Assembly: GCA_964420925.1 (NCBI GenBank)
Contig: CAYQVB010000043.1
Coordinates: 35,259-99,258 of the forward strand
DNA from: JAJEAD01 sp964420925
GTDB taxonomy: Bacteria; Pseudomonadota; Gammaproteobacteria; HK1
Direction: 5' to 3'
DNA length: 64,000 bases
The position numbers were made by a program, and so were the translations under genes. Under the pieces are notes generated by a model that was not told where the DNA came from, made no database searches, and saw nothing but the letters and a program-made list of their open reading frames with translations. This document shows positions 8,043 to 17,302 of the stretch, piece after piece. The first letter of the stretch is position 1. Every line of letters starts with the position of its first letter.

Positions 8043-9547
8043 CCGCTCCCCTCCGGCGACGCGCGCGGGTCGGGCGCGTCGCCGTCGATTCCGAGCTCGG
8101 ACCACATCCGGTCCACCCGTTCTCGCACCTCGGCGCTCATGCGCACCGGCCGTCCCCACTGGCGGCTCGTCTCGGACGGCCACTTGTTGGTGGCGTCGAT
8201 GCCCAGCTTCGAGCCGAGCCCCGGGACGGGGGAGGCGAAGTCGAGATAGTCGATAGGCGTGTTGTCCACCACCGTCGCGTCCCGGGCCGGGTCCACGCGG
8301 GTGGTGATCGCCCAGATCACGTCCCGCCAGTCTCGAACGTCGATGTCGTCGTCGGTCACGATCACGAACTTCGTGTACATGAACTGACGGAGAAAGGACC
8401 AGATCCCGAACATCACGCGCTTGGCATGCCCGGGGTAGCTTTTTCGGATGCTCGCCACTGCGAGCCGATACGAGCAGCCCTCCGGGGGAAGGTGGAAGTC
8501 CACGATCTCGGGGAACTGCTTTTGCAGAATCGGCACGAAGACCTCATTCAGGGCGGCGCCGAGCACCGCGGGCTCGTCGGGAGGGCGGCCGGTGTACGTG
8601 GTGTGATAGACGGGCCGGTGGCGCTGCGTCATCCGCTCGATGGTCAGCACCGGAAAGGTCTCGACTTCGTTGTAGTAGCCGGTGTGATCGCCGAAGGGAC
8701 CCTCGGGCGCCTCGTCACCGGCCTCGATGTATCCCTCCAGGACGATTTCGGCGTTGGCCACCACCTCGAGATCGTTGCTCCGGCACTGCGCCAGCTCGGT
8801 GCGGGCGCCGCGCAGCAGGCCGGCAAAGGCGTGTTCCGACAGGGTGTCGGGGACGGGCGTGACCGCCGCGAGGAGGGAGGCGGGGTCGGCCCCGAGCGCG
8901 ACCGTGACCGGGAAGGGGCGACCGGGATGTTCCCGTTGCCAGTCGAGATAGTCGAGCGCTCCGCCCCGGTGCGCCAGCCACCGCATGATCAGGCGGTTTC
9001 GGGCGATGACCTGCTGGCGGTAGACGCCGATATTGATACGTCTCTGCTTTGGTCCGCGGGTGAACACCAGCCCCCATGTGATGAGCGGGCCGGCGTCGCC
9101 CGGCCAGCAGGTCTGGATGGGAAGCCGTCCGAGGTCGACCTCCGCCGCCGGGATTTCCACTTCCTGGCACGCTGCGCTGCGCACGCGCTTGGGCGCCATG
9201 TCGAGCACCTTGCGAAGTATCGGCAGCGAGTCCCAGGCCGCCCGCATGCCCTCGGGAGGATCGGGCGCCCGGAGAAAGGCGAGCAGGCGGCCGATCTCGC
9301 TCAAGGCCTCCGGCGACTCCCGGCCCATGCCGAGCGCCACACGCCGGGAGGTGCCGAAGAGGTTCGCGAGCACCGGTAACTGGTGGCCCTTCGGGTTCTC
9401 GAAGAGCAGGGCGGGCCCCTCGCGGCGCAGGGTCCGGTCGCAGATCTCGGTGATTTCGAGGTGAGGGTCAACGGGCGTCGAAATGCGCCGGAGCTCACCC
9501 CTCGCTTCGAGCAGATCGATGAACTCGCGAAGGTCCCGGTACTTCAC
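8039..9547 (-). CDS. ubiD: UbiD-family 3-octaprenyl-4-hydroxybenzoate decarboxylase
   Basis: This 502-residue enzyme matches the prenylated-FMN-dependent UbiD decarboxylases in length and in conserved blocks, including LFENPKG near residue 49, the PEGPFGDHTGYY signature in the middle and the DDDIDVRD block in the C-terminal half. UbiD removes the carboxylate of 4-hydroxy-3-polyprenylbenzoate in ubiquinone synthesis and needs cofactor made by UbiX, which is not in this window. The gene ends the minus-strand block that begins with prfA and starts ten bases after the xthA stop, so it is probably co-transcribed with it. Confidence 0.93.
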   Translation of the reverse strand: MKYRDLREFIDLLEARGELRRISTPVDPHLEITEICDRTLRREGPALLFENPKGHQLPVLANLFGTSRRVALGMGRESPEALSEIGRLLAFLRAPDPPEGMRAAWDSLPILRKVLDMAPKRVRSAACQEVEIPAAEVDLGRLPIQTCWPGDAGPLITWGLVFTRGPKQRRINIGVYRQQVIARNRLIMRWLAHRGGALDYLDWQREHPGRPFPVTVALGADPASLLAAVTPVPDTLSEHAFAGLLRGARTELAQCRSNDLEVVANAEIVLEGYIEAGDEAPEGPFGDHTGYYNEVETFPVLTIERMTQRHRPVYHTTYTGRPPDEPAVLGAALNEVFVPILQKQFPEIVDFHLPPEGCSYRLAVASIRKSYPGHAKRVMFGIWSFLRQFMYTKFVIVTDDDIDVRDWRDVIWAITTRVDPARDATVVDNTPIDYLDFASPVPGLGSKLGIDATNKWPSETSRQWGRPVRMSAEVRERVDRMWSELGIDGDAPDPRASPEGSG

Positions 9548-9557
9548 CGGAGCCGGC

Positions 9558-10331
9558 TCATCCGCCGGTTTCGAATTCCGCCATCACCGGGGTGTGATCG
9601 GAAGGACGTTCCCGCCGGCGAGGCGCCTTGTCGATGGAGCACGCGGTGCATCGCTTCGCCAGGCCTGGGCTCGCAAGGATGAGATCGATGCGAAGTCCCA
9701 TGTCGCGCCGGAAGGCGGCGGCGCGGTAGTCCCACCAGGTGAAGCTGTTCTCTTCCTGCTCGAAGAGCCGGAAGGTGTCCTGCAATCCGCAGTCCAGCAG
9801 GCGCCCGAGCGCTTCGCGCTCCGGCGTGCTGCAAAGGATCTTCTCGTGCCACGCCTCCGGGTCGTGCACGTCGCGGTCCTCCGGAGCGATGTTGAAGTCG
9901 CCGAGCGCGACGAGGCGTTCGAAGCGCCCGAGCTCCGCGCGCACGAATCCGGTGACCGCTTCCAGCCACCGGAGCTTGTACTCGTACTTCTCGCTTCCGA
10001 CTTCCCGGCCATTTACGACATACAGGTTGACGACGCGCACGCCCGCGATGGTCGCGGCGAGGATGCGGCGGTCCGGGTCGTCGAGCCCTGCAATGTCGGT
10101 CTGGACATCCTCCGCCGCCTCCCGCGAGAGGATGGCGACTCCGTTGTAGGTCTTCTGCCCCGCGTACGCCGCGCGGTAGCCGGCTTCGGCGATGGCCTCC
10201 AGGGGAAACCGGTCGTCGGTGAGCTTGGTTTCCTGGAGGGCGATGACGTCGGGCTGTTGCTCGTGCGCCCAATCGATCACGTGGGGGAGGCGGACCTTGA
10301 GCGAATTGACGTTCCAGGTCGCGATCTTCAT
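9558..10331 (-). CDS. xthA: Exodeoxyribonuclease III
   Basis: A 257-residue member of the exonuclease-endonuclease-phosphatase superfamily that starts MKIATWNVNS. It has LQETKL (metal-binding Glu), GDFNIAPEDRDVHD (catalytic Asp/Asn) and the C-terminal SDHTPV (catalytic Asp-His pair). It repairs abasic sites and 3'-blocked ends in DNA. The ATG overlaps the TGA of the upstream SH3-domain gene by one base, implying translational coupling. Confidence 0.94.
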   Translation of the reverse strand: MKIATWNVNSLKVRLPHVIDWAHEQQPDVIALQETKLTDDRFPLEAIAEAGYRAAYAGQKTYNGVAILSREAAEDVQTDIAGLDDPDRRILAATIAGVRVVNLYVVNGREVGSEKYEYKLRWLEAVTGFVRAELGRFERLVALGDFNIAPEDRDVHDPEAWHEKILCSTPEREALGRLLDCGLQDTFRLFEQEENSFTWWDYRAAAFRRDMGLRIDLILASPGLAKRCTACSIDKAPRRRERPSDHTPVMAEFETGG

Positions 10332-11080
10332 CAGATTCGGTATCCGCCGTGCCGTCGCCGGGTCAGCCAGTCGACGGCGAACGCGCCGAGCCCGAACGAG
10401 AAGAGCAGGACGAAGCCGATCAGGAGCCAGTGCCAGAAGGGACGCTCGAAAAAGCCGGGAGGAGGCCCGCCGGATCCGTCCCCGCGCACAGTGGCGCCCG
10501 AGACGGAGTCCGAAGCCGACTGCCGCGCTGCCTCCTGCGCCTGCATCTCCTCAAGCTCCACAATCTGCTGCTTGAGCTGCCGGTTCTCGTCCGCAAGGAG
10601 CTGGAAGTCGCGCAGCACCTGGCTCTCTTCTTCGCTCTGCGCTCTCGCGTCGCCCGACTCGTGGGCCGACAGTCGGTCGCGGAGCGTGACCAGCTCTTCC
10701 TCGGAGGCGGCGATGCGCTGATCCGCTTCCTGGCGCGCGGCCTGCTCGCGTTCCAGGGCTGCCATGAGCTCCGGCAGGCGCCGGCGCAAGTCCGCCAGCT
10801 CGGCAGGGGCCGACGCTTCCGCCGAGAGATATTCGATGGGTATCCACCCTTCGCGCCCGTCATCGAGGCGGACTCTGGCGGCATCTCCGTCGCGTTCCAG
10901 CACCTCCAGCTCGGTGCCCTCCGGGAGCAGGGCGAGGATGGCGCTGTGCGCGGAGCGTTCCTCGTGCAGCCCGACTTCGACTCGGGCGGAGATGTAGGCG
11001 GTTTCAGCGAAGGCGCTGGGGCCGACGAGAAGCAGCAGAGCCAGCATCGTCGGGCGGGTGCGTAGTGAGAGACCAGTCAT
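10331..11080 (-). CDS. SH3-domain periplasmic/membrane protein (TIGR04211 type)
   Basis: The 249 residues comprise a signal peptide (1-26, ending AFA/ETAY), a bacterial SH3 domain (about 27-88, with the EGTELEVL and DGREGWIP segments), a long charged coiled coil (about 92-185), a Gly/Pro-rich linker and a single C-terminal membrane helix (about 216-236) followed by basic residues. This architecture is that of the gammaproteobacterial SH3-domain family that includes E. coli YgiM, whose function is not settled. I chose the ATG at 11080; longer starts only add a basic tail. It is translationally coupled to xthA. Confidence 0.85.
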   Translation of the reverse strand: MTGLSLRTRPTMLALLLLVGPSAFAETAYISARVEVGLHEERSAHSAILALLPEGTELEVLERDGDAARVRLDDGREGWIPIEYLSAEASAPAELADLRRRLPELMAALEREQAARQEADQRIAASEEELVTLRDRLSAHESGDARAQSEEESQVLRDFQLLADENRQLKQQIVELEEMQAQEAARQSASDSVSGATVRGDGSGGPPPGFFERPFWHWLLIGFVLLFSFGLGAFAVDWLTRRRHGGYRI

Positions 11081-11103
11081 GGTGGGCAACCGTTGCATGC
11101 GCG

Positions 11104-11883
11104 TCATCCGGCGGCGCGTCGCGCGACCTCTGGCAAGTCCGTGGAACAGATGGGGCAATCCGGATTCTTGGGAAGCCGGACCACGTGGGTCTCCATCGTC
11201 AGTGCGTCGATCAGCATCAGCCGGCCGGTCATCCGCGTGCCGAAGTCCGCGAGGATTTTCAACGCTTCCGCCGCCTGGATGCTGCCGATGATCCCGAGAA
11301 GCGGAGCGAGCACGCCAATCCGCGAGCAGGGTTCGCCCTCCGCCGCGTCCACGTCACCATACAGGCAGTGGAAGCAGGGGCTTTCCGGGTCCCGGGGATC
11401 GAACACGCTGACCTGCCCCTCCAGGCGTACCGCCGCGCCCGAGACCAGTGGAGTGGCGGTGCGCCAGCAGACTTCGTTGAGCTCGAATCGGGTCTCGAAG
11501 TTGTCGCACGCGTCCACCACCACGTCGGCACGCTCCACCTGCTCTTCGAGGTCCTCGTCGTCGAGGGCATGGGCAAGCGCTTCCACCGAGATCTCGGGAT
11601 TCAGGCGAGCGATGGTATCGCGTGCCGACTCCACCTTGTCGCGGCCGACGTCGGCGCTGGTGTGGATGATCTGACGCTGCAGATTGGAGAGCTCGACGTA
11701 ATCATAGTCGCTGAGAACGAGCTCACCCACCCCGGAGGAAGCCAGGTACATCGCGGCCGGCGAACCGAGACCTCCCAGACCGATGACGAGAGCGCGGGAG
11801 CGGAGCAGGCGCTGCTGACCCGGCTCGCCGATTCCGGGAAGGAGGATGTGACGACTGTAGCGCGCTTGCTGTTCTTCATTCAC
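11104..11883 (-). CDS. moeB: Molybdopterin-synthase adenylyltransferase MoeB / ThiF-family E1-like enzyme
   Basis: A 259-residue ThiF/MoeB-type enzyme. It starts VNEEQQARYSRHILLPGIG, the family N-terminus, and has the ATP-binding GLGGLG at 35-40. Two CxxC pairs for zinc, C170/C173 and C243/C246, are present with a conserved reactive cysteine in EPCSRIGVLAP (C186). Such enzymes adenylate the C-terminal glycine of a small sulfur carrier, MoaD or ThiS. The GTG at 11883 matches the family start. No moaD is adjacent. A prfA-prmC-moeB order is also found in other proteobacteria, so context does not separate a MoeB role from other E1-like roles. Confidence 0.85.
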   Translation of the reverse strand: MNEEQQARYSRHILLPGIGEPGQQRLLRSRALVIGLGGLGSPAAMYLASSGVGELVLSDYDYVELSNLQRQIIHTSADVGRDKVESARDTIARLNPEISVEALAHALDDEDLEEQVERADVVVDACDNFETRFELNEVCWRTATPLVSGAAVRLEGQVSVFDPRDPESPCFHCLYGDVDAAEGEPCSRIGVLAPLLGIIGSIQAAEALKILADFGTRMTGRLMLIDALTMETHVVRLPKNPDCPICSTDLPEVARRAAG

Positions 11884-11938
11884 GCACGGGAGTTTCGGTC
11901 GACGCAAGGGGAATCGCAACCCGTGGTCGCATTCAACT

Positions 11939-12775
11939 TCATGGATTCGGAGGCCGTGCGCATATCACTCGCTCCCGCTCCGCATGATCTCGGTACTGCA
12001 CCACGTCGCGAAAGCCGTGCGCTGCGAGCAGGCCACGTATCGCTTTACCCTGTCCGGCTCCGTGTTCGAGCAGCAAGCGGCCCGAGGCCGGCAGGTGTCG
12101 GGGAGCGCAGGACGTGATTTCCCGGATGGCATCGAGACCGTCCTCGCCCCCGACCAGGGCTTCGCGTGGCTCGAAGCGCACTCCGTCGCCCTGGAGGTGG
12201 GGATCGCGGCATGCGACATAGGGTGGGTTTGCGACGATCAGCGCCGGACGGTCCCGGCCGAGCGGCGCGCACCAGTGGCCGCGGCGAAACTCGACGTTGC
12301 GAAGCCGGAGACGAATAGCGTTCGATGCGGCGAGTGCGAGGGCGGCGGCCGACACATCGGTGGCGATGACCCGGCATTGCGGACGCTCTCGGGCGAGCGC
12401 AAGGGCTATCGCGCCGCTGCCGGTGCCCAGATCGGCGAGTTGAAGCGCGCAAGACGCGGGAATGAGCCGGAGAGCGAGCTCGATGAGGCGCTCGGTCTCG
12501 GGCCGGGGAACCAGGACGGCGGGCGTCACCTCGAGGTCCAGGGACCAGAACCCGCGCCGGCCCAGGAGGTAGGCGGCGGGTACGCCACGGGCCCGCCCTT
12601 CGATCAGGCGCCGGTAGCGCGCCTGCGCGAAGGCCGGCACCGGATCACGGGCGTGGGCGTAGAGCCACGGCCCCGGTCGGCCGAGGACATGGGCGAGCAG
12701 AAGCGCCGCTTCCCGGCGCGATTCGCCCGCCGGGCCGGGGAGGCGGGATCGGCCCCACTCCCAGCATTCGTCTAT
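11939..12775 (-). CDS. prmC: Release-factor glutamine methyltransferase PrmC (HemK), non-canonical start
   Basis: This SAM-dependent enzyme methylates the GGQ glutamine of release factors. The SAM motif DLGTGSGAIALALA and the catalytic NPPY (VANPPYV) are present, and the C-terminus is complete. The first ATG/GTG/TTG in frame is a GTG at 12640, which would give only 233 residues. The same frame upstream continues to encode the usual PrmC N-terminal domain, including REAALLLAHVLGRPGPWLYA, up to the prfA stop. No ordinary start codon lies there. An ATA at 12775-12773, five bases past the prfA TGA, would give 278 residues, the family length. A coupled rare start or a sequencing error are the two explanations. 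Confidence 0.85.
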   Translation of the reverse strand: MDECWEWGRSRLPGPAGESRREAALLLAHVLGRPGPWLYAHARDPVPAFAQARYRRLIEGRARGVPAAYLLGRRGFWSLDLEVTPAVLVPRPETERLIELALRLIPASCALQLADLGTGSGAIALALARERPQCRVIATDVSAAALALAASNAIRLRLRNVEFRRGHWCAPLGRDRPALIVANPPYVACRDPHLQGDGVRFEPREALVGGEDGLDAIREITSCAPRHLPASGRLLLEHGAGQGKAIRGLLAAHGFRDVVQYRDHAERERVICARPPNP

Positions 12776-12779
12776 CCGC

Positions 12780-13871
12780 TCAACCGTTCTCTTCCTCGAG
12801 CGCTGCGAGCTGCTCGGCCTGGTGCATCGCGATGAGGTGATCGAGGAGCTCGTCCAGCGCGCCGTCCATGACCTCGGGGAGCTTGTACAGCGTCAGGTTG
12901 ATGCGGTGATCCGTTATCCGGCCTTGAGGGAAGTTGTAGGTGCGGATGCGCTCGGATCGGTCGCCGCTGCCGACCTGCAGCCGCCGCGACCGGGCGCGTT
13001 CCGCACTATGGCGCTCGCGCTCCCGGGCGAGCAGCCGGGCCTTCAGCAGCGCCATCGCGCGCGCCCGGTTCTTGTGCTGCGAGCGCTCGTCCTGGCACTC
13101 GACCACCAGCCCGCTCGGCAGGTGAGTGAGGCGGATCGCGGAGTCGGTCTTGTTGACGTGCTGTCCGCCGGCGCCGGAGGCTCGAAAGGTGTCCACCCGC
13201 AGGTCCTTGGGGTTCAGTTCCACCTCGCCCGGCCCTTCGGCCTCCGGCAGCACCGCCACCGTGCAGGCCGAGGTGTGGATGCGTCCCTGAGACTCCGTCA
13301 CCGGCACCCGCTGCACGCGGTGTGCGCCGGGTTCGAACTTGAAACGGGCATAGGCCCCCCGACCGACGACCCGCACCACGACCTCCTTGTAGCCTCCCTG
13401 CTCGCCCGTGCTTTCGCTGATGGGCTCCATCGCCCACCCGCGACGCTCCGCGTAGCGGCTGTACATGCGCAGCAGGTCGCCTGCGAACAGGGCAGCCTCG
13501 TTGCCCCCGGTGCCGGCCCGAATCTCGAGGTAGATGTTGCGCGCGTCGCTGGGGTCGGGCGGAATCAGGAGGCGGCGCAACTCGAGCTCGATACTGTTTC
13601 GCTCCTCTTGCGCCTCTTCGAGCTCCTGCCGGGCGAGGGTTTGCAGCTCCGAGTCGCTCTCGCCGAGCACCTCTTCCGCTTCCTCGATGCGGGCGAGGGT
13701 ATGACGATAGCGATGGTAGCCTTCCACCAGCGGGCGAAGCTCGGCGTGCTCGCGAGCGAGCCCGCGAAAACGCATCTGGTCCTTTGCCACGCCGGGTTCG
13801 GAGAGCAGGCCGGTGAGCTCTTCGAGTCGATCGCGTAGACCGTCCAGTCTGGTGCGAAGCGCGGGGTTCAT
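12780..13871 (-). CDS. prfA: Peptide chain release factor 1
   Basis: The 363-residue class I release factor shows the catalytic GGQ at 235-237 (GAGGQHVN) and the stop-codon recognition tripeptide Pro-Val-Thr at 190-192, in the place of the PxT motif that distinguishes RF1 (UAA/UAG) from RF2. Length and start MNPALRTRLDGL agree with the family. prfA leads the minus-strand block, and its last codons run into prmC. The glutamyl-tRNA reductase gene hemA, which precedes prfA in most gammaproteobacteria, is not here. Confidence 0.97.
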   Translation of the reverse strand: MNPALRTRLDGLRDRLEELTGLLSEPGVAKDQMRFRGLAREHAELRPLVEGYHRYRHTLARIEEAEEVLGESDSELQTLARQELEEAQEERNSIELELRRLLIPPDPSDARNIYLEIRAGTGGNEAALFAGDLLRMYSRYAERRGWAMEPISESTGEQGGYKEVVVRVVGRGAYARFKFEPGAHRVQRVPVTESQGRIHTSACTVAVLPEAEGPGEVELNPKDLRVDTFRASGAGGQHVNKTDSAIRLTHLPSGLVVECQDERSQHKNRARAMALLKARLLARERERHSAERARSRRLQVGSGDRSERIRTYNFPQGRITDHRINLTLYKLPEVMDGALDELLDHLIAMHQAEQLAALEEENG

Positions 13872-14010
13872 CGGTATCGCTGCGGCTACCTGCGCGACCT
13901 TACTCTGAGCGGACGGCGCGCGCTATAGTGCGAAGTTCGTCGCGTCGCGCCTGGCCGTTTTGCTGGCCAATGCGCAGTGCGCACCATCCCCAGCACCACG
14001 TTTCCCTGCC

Positions 14011-15801
14011 ATGGCCCTCGATCGCTGTCGTGCCGATTCCGGAGAGCTTCCCTTGCCGGGCCCGGCATGGCTCGCCCTCCTGCTGGCGGGGGCGTTGCTG
14101 GGCGGTTGTGCAGCAGTGCCCGCCGAAGACGGTGTGAGTGCCCACTCTGCGATCGGCGAGACCCGAGAGGCCGGAGACGACGACTCCTCCTTTTCCCGGG
14201 ACGTGCTGTATCGTCTTCTGGTGGCGGAGCTCGCCGGCCGGCAGGGTGATCTGGCGCTCTCTTTTCGCAACTACCTGGAAGTGGCGAAGGAACGTGCGGA
14301 GCCGAAGGCGGCGAAGAGGGCGGTTCAGATCGCGCTGTCCTCGGGAGATACGCAAGGCGGCCTCGAGGCGGTGCGCCTCTGGACCGAGCTCGCCCCGGAA
14401 GATTGGGAGGCCGATGAGGTCCACGCCGTGCTCCTCATCCGCGCCGGGGATCTGGAAAAGGCCGTGGAGGTGCTGCGCGGCGTAATCGACGCTCGCGACC
14501 TCGATGTTCCCGGGGAGGGGTTGCGCCGGGTGAGCGACATCCTGGTGCGCGAGTCCGCGGGGGCGCATTCCCCGGCCCGAATCGACCGCGTCTCCGCTCT
14601 TCGGGTCATGGAGATGCTGGTTGCGGACCGCCCGGATGATCCGGACGCACTCTTCGTACTCGGACACCTGCTCGCCCGCCTGGGAGACTTCGAGCGTGCC
14701 GAGCGCGCCTTCGAGCGCGTGCTCGAGGTCCAGCCCGGCAACGAGCACGCCGGTGTGTTGCTGGCCACAATCCACCAGCAACGTCGTGACTTGCCGCGAT
14801 CGCTCGAGGTGCTGGAACGCGTGCTCGGCCACAACCCGGGGTCGAGCGCTCTTCGCGTGACCTACGCACGCCTGTTGGTGGACGCCCGGCGTTTCGAGGA
14901 GGCGCGCGTGCACTTCGAGCGCTTGCTCGAGGAGGACGAGAGCAACGAAGACGTGCGCCACGCGCTCGCGATGCTGCACTTTCAGTTGCGCGATTTCGAC
15001 CGAGCCGAACACGAGTTCCGCGCGCTCACGCGCAGCATCGAGCGCCGCGATGGCGCCTGGTACTACCTGGGCCGGGTTGCGGAAGCTCGGGGTGACCACG
15101 ACGCGGCGCTCGCCGCTTACTTGAAGGTCGACCGGGGCGACAATCGGCTCAATGCCCAGGTGCGGGTCGCGGTGCTCCTGTCGGAGGCGGGTCTCGTGGA
15201 CGAGGCGCGCGCACGCCTGCATGCGCTGCAGGGCCGCAACACCAACGAGGCGCTGCACCTGTACAGCGTCGAGGCGGACATCCTCCTGGACCACTCGCGC
15301 TTCGACGAGGCGATGCAGGTCTACGATGCGGCGCTCGAGCAGTGGCCCGGGGACACCAATCTGCTCTACGCGCGCGGGATGCTCGCGGTGGAGCTCGACG
15401 ATCTCGAAGGGGCGGAGCGCGACTTCGGAGCGATCATCGATCGCGATCCCAATCACGCGGATGCGCTCAACGCTCTCGGCTACACTCTCGCGGACCGCAC
15501 CGACCGCATCGACGAGGCGTACGGGCTCATAAAGCGCGCCTATGAACTGCAACCGGACAGTCACTACATCGTTGACAGCATGGGCTGGGTCATGTTTCGC
15601 ATGGGCCGCTACGAGGAGGCGCTCCAGTTGTTGCGGCATGCCATGAAACTGGGAGAGGACCCGGAGATCGCGGCGCATCTCGGCGAAGTGCTCTGGGTGC
15701 TGGGAGACCGGGATGCGGCGCGAGAGATCTGGAGCAATGCGCTCGAAAGCACTCCGGACGACGAGAGACTGCTCGATGTCAAGGAGCGTTTCGGGCTCTA
15801 G
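14011..15801 (+). CDS. Tetratricopeptide-repeat lipoprotein
   Basis: A protein of about 596 residues. A hydrophobic signal segment ends in a lipobox (ALLGGC, cysteine at residue 33 from this start), so it is probably a lipoprotein. The rest is a series of 34-residue TPR-type helical repeats, clearest in ALFVLGHLLARLGDFERA and the segments from about residue 300 to the end. Homologues sit beside lolB and ispE in Pseudomonas (PA4667 type); their exact role is unknown, though TPR lipoproteins usually scaffold envelope complexes. A TTG at 13960 would add 17 residues before the ATG chosen here. It is divergent from prfA and four bases upstream of lolB. Confidence 0.85.
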   Translation: MALDRCRADSGELPLPGPAWLALLLAGALLGGCAAVPAEDGVSAHSAIGETREAGDDDSSFSRDVLYRLLVAELAGRQGDLALSFRNYLEVAKERAEPKAAKRAVQIALSSGDTQGGLEAVRLWTELAPEDWEADEVHAVLLIRAGDLEKAVEVLRGVIDARDLDVPGEGLRRVSDILVRESAGAHSPARIDRVSALRVMEMLVADRPDDPDALFVLGHLLARLGDFERAERAFERVLEVQPGNEHAGVLLATIHQQRRDLPRSLEVLERVLGHNPGSSALRVTYARLLVDARRFEEARVHFERLLEEDESNEDVRHALAMLHFQLRDFDRAEHEFRALTRSIERRDGAWYYLGRVAEARGDHDAALAAYLKVDRGDNRLNAQVRVAVLLSEAGLVDEARARLHALQGRNTNEALHLYSVEADILLDHSRFDEAMQVYDAALEQWPGDTNLLYARGMLAVELDDLEGAERDFGAIIDRDPNHADALNALGYTLADRTDRIDEAYGLIKRAYELQPDSHYIVDSMGWVMFRMGRYEEALQLLRHAMKLGEDPEIAAHLGEVLWVLGDRDAAREIWSNALESTPDDERLLDVKERFGL

Positions 15802-15805
15802 CGGG

Positions 15806-16408
15806 ATGTTGAAGTGCTCGCGCCGGGAGTGCTTGTTGCTCGCCGCCGGGGTGCTCACCGGGTGCGCGGTTCTGCCGGAGGTCAGACCCGACGCCCGCGC
15901 GCAGTGGGAGGAGCGACGCCGTAGCCTGGCCGCGTTCTCGCGCTTTTCCTTCCTCGGTCGCCTGGCGCTTCGCACGCCCCAGGATGCCCTGAACGCTCGG
16001 GTCCGGTGGAGACAGGACGGTGGCGAGTACCGCATTCGCATGGGTGGCCTCATGGGGGAAGCGGCGCTCGAGCTTCGAGGCGGTTCCCAAGGGGTGGAGT
16101 TGCACGCCCAAGGCGAAGTCCACCGTGCCGATTCTCCGGAGGCGCTGCTGCGCGAGCACACCGGCTGGTCCTTTCCGCTGCAGGGGCTGCGTTACTGGGT
16201 GCTCGGCGCCACCGCCCCCGGTGCGGCGGTAGAGGCGCTCGAGCTGGACCCCGAAGGCCGGCCCGAGCACTTCTTCCAGTCAGGCTGGCGCGTCGTGTAC
16301 CGGCGCTACGTGAGCGTGCAGGACATCGCGCTGCCCGAGCGCCTCGACTTCGAACGCGCGCGCCTCGAAGCCCGGCTCGTGGTCGGCCGCTGGGACCTCG
16401 AGGCCTGA
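15806..16408 (+). CDS. lolB: Outer-membrane lipoprotein receptor LolB
   Basis: A 200-residue lipoprotein with signal sequence and lipobox LTGC near residue 19, then the LolB domain with SRFSFLGRLALRTPQDALNARVRW and the hydrophobic loop region. LolB accepts lipoproteins from the carrier LolA and inserts them in the outer membrane. The position between the TPR lipoprotein and ispE is the conserved gammaproteobacterial order. The ATG at 15806 lies four bases past the upstream stop, consistent with coupling. Confidence 0.88.
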   Translation: MLKCSRRECLLLAAGVLTGCAVLPEVRPDARAQWEERRRSLAAFSRFSFLGRLALRTPQDALNARVRWRQDGGEYRIRMGGLMGEAALELRGGSQGVELHAQGEVHRADSPEALLREHTGWSFPLQGLRYWVLGATAPGAAVEALELDPEGRPEHFFQSGWRVVYRRYVSVQDIALPERLDFERARLEARLVVGRWDLEA

Positions 16409-16411
16409 GTC

Positions 16412-17302
16412 ATGTCGCTCGGGAGCTGGCCGGCTCCAGCCAAGATAAACCTGTTTCTGCGCGTGCTGGGCCGCCGGGCGGACGGCTATCATGACTTGCA
16501 GACAGTGTTCCAGTTTCTGGACCTCTGTGACGAGCTCCGGTTCACCCCGAATCGGGAAGGCAGGATCCGAAGAGTCCGCAGTGACGTCGACTGGCCCGAG
16601 AAGCAGGACCTCGCGGTTCGCGCCGCCCGCTTGTTGTGCGAGGTCACCAACGCCCGCCAGGGCGTGGACATCGCAATCCGCAAGCGGATTCCCCCGGGGA
16701 GCGGGCTCGGTGGAGGGAGCTCCGATGCCGCTACCACCCTGGTCGCGCTGGATCGCCTCTGGAACCTTCGAGTCGGGGTCGAGCGGCTCGCGGAGCTGGG
16801 GTGTCAACTGGGAGCCGACGTGCCGGTCTTCGTGCGCGGGCGGGCCGCATGGGCGGAGGGAGTGGGCGAGCGTCTCCGGCCCGTGCGCCTGGAGGAGCCG
16901 CACTACCTGGTGGTGACTCCCCCGTGCCGGGTATCCACCGCGGAGATTTTCCATGCAAGCGCGTTGACACGTAACAGAGCGCCGCTGAAAATGTCCGACT
17001 TTTCATTCGGCGGGCGGCCGGAAAGCGCTCATGCGCCGTCCATCCTGGCGCTGCTCGAAGGCAGTGCGAACGATTGTGAAGCGGTCACTCGAAAGCGGTA
17101 TCCGCTGGTGGGCAGCGCTCTCGAGCGCCTTTCGCGCTTCGGTCGGCCCCGGATGACGGGGACCGGCGGATCGGTGTTCATGCCGCTCGCAGACGAGGAG
17201 GAAGGAGAGAGACTCTTGATGGACTTGCCTCCCGAATGGCAGGGCTTCATTTGTCGGGGACTCAATCGTTCGCCTCTCATCACGCGAGCAGAGCAGGAAT
17301 GA
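16412..17302 (+). CDS. ispE: 4-diphosphocytidyl-2-C-methyl-D-erythritol kinase
   Basis: This 296-residue GHMP kinase phosphorylates CDP-methylerythritol in the non-mevalonate isoprenoid pathway. The N-terminal PAPAKINLFL with the catalytic lysine, the ATP-binding PPGSGLGGGSSDAA (about residues 94-107) and the C-terminal MTGTGGSVF motif are all intact. It starts three bases after lolB and is followed by tRNA-Gln and prs as in relatives. The presence of IspE means the cell makes isoprenoids by the MEP route. Confidence 0.95.
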   Translation: MSLGSWPAPAKINLFLRVLGRRADGYHDLQTVFQFLDLCDELRFTPNREGRIRRVRSDVDWPEKQDLAVRAARLLCEVTNARQGVDIAIRKRIPPGSGLGGGSSDAATTLVALDRLWNLRVGVERLAELGCQLGADVPVFVRGRAAWAEGVGERLRPVRLEEPHYLVVTPPCRVSTAEIFHASALTRNRAPLKMSDFSFGGRPESAHAPSILALLEGSANDCEAVTRKRYPLVGSALERLSRFGRPRMTGTGGSVFMPLADEEEGERLLMDLPPEWQGFICRGLNRSPLITRAEQE

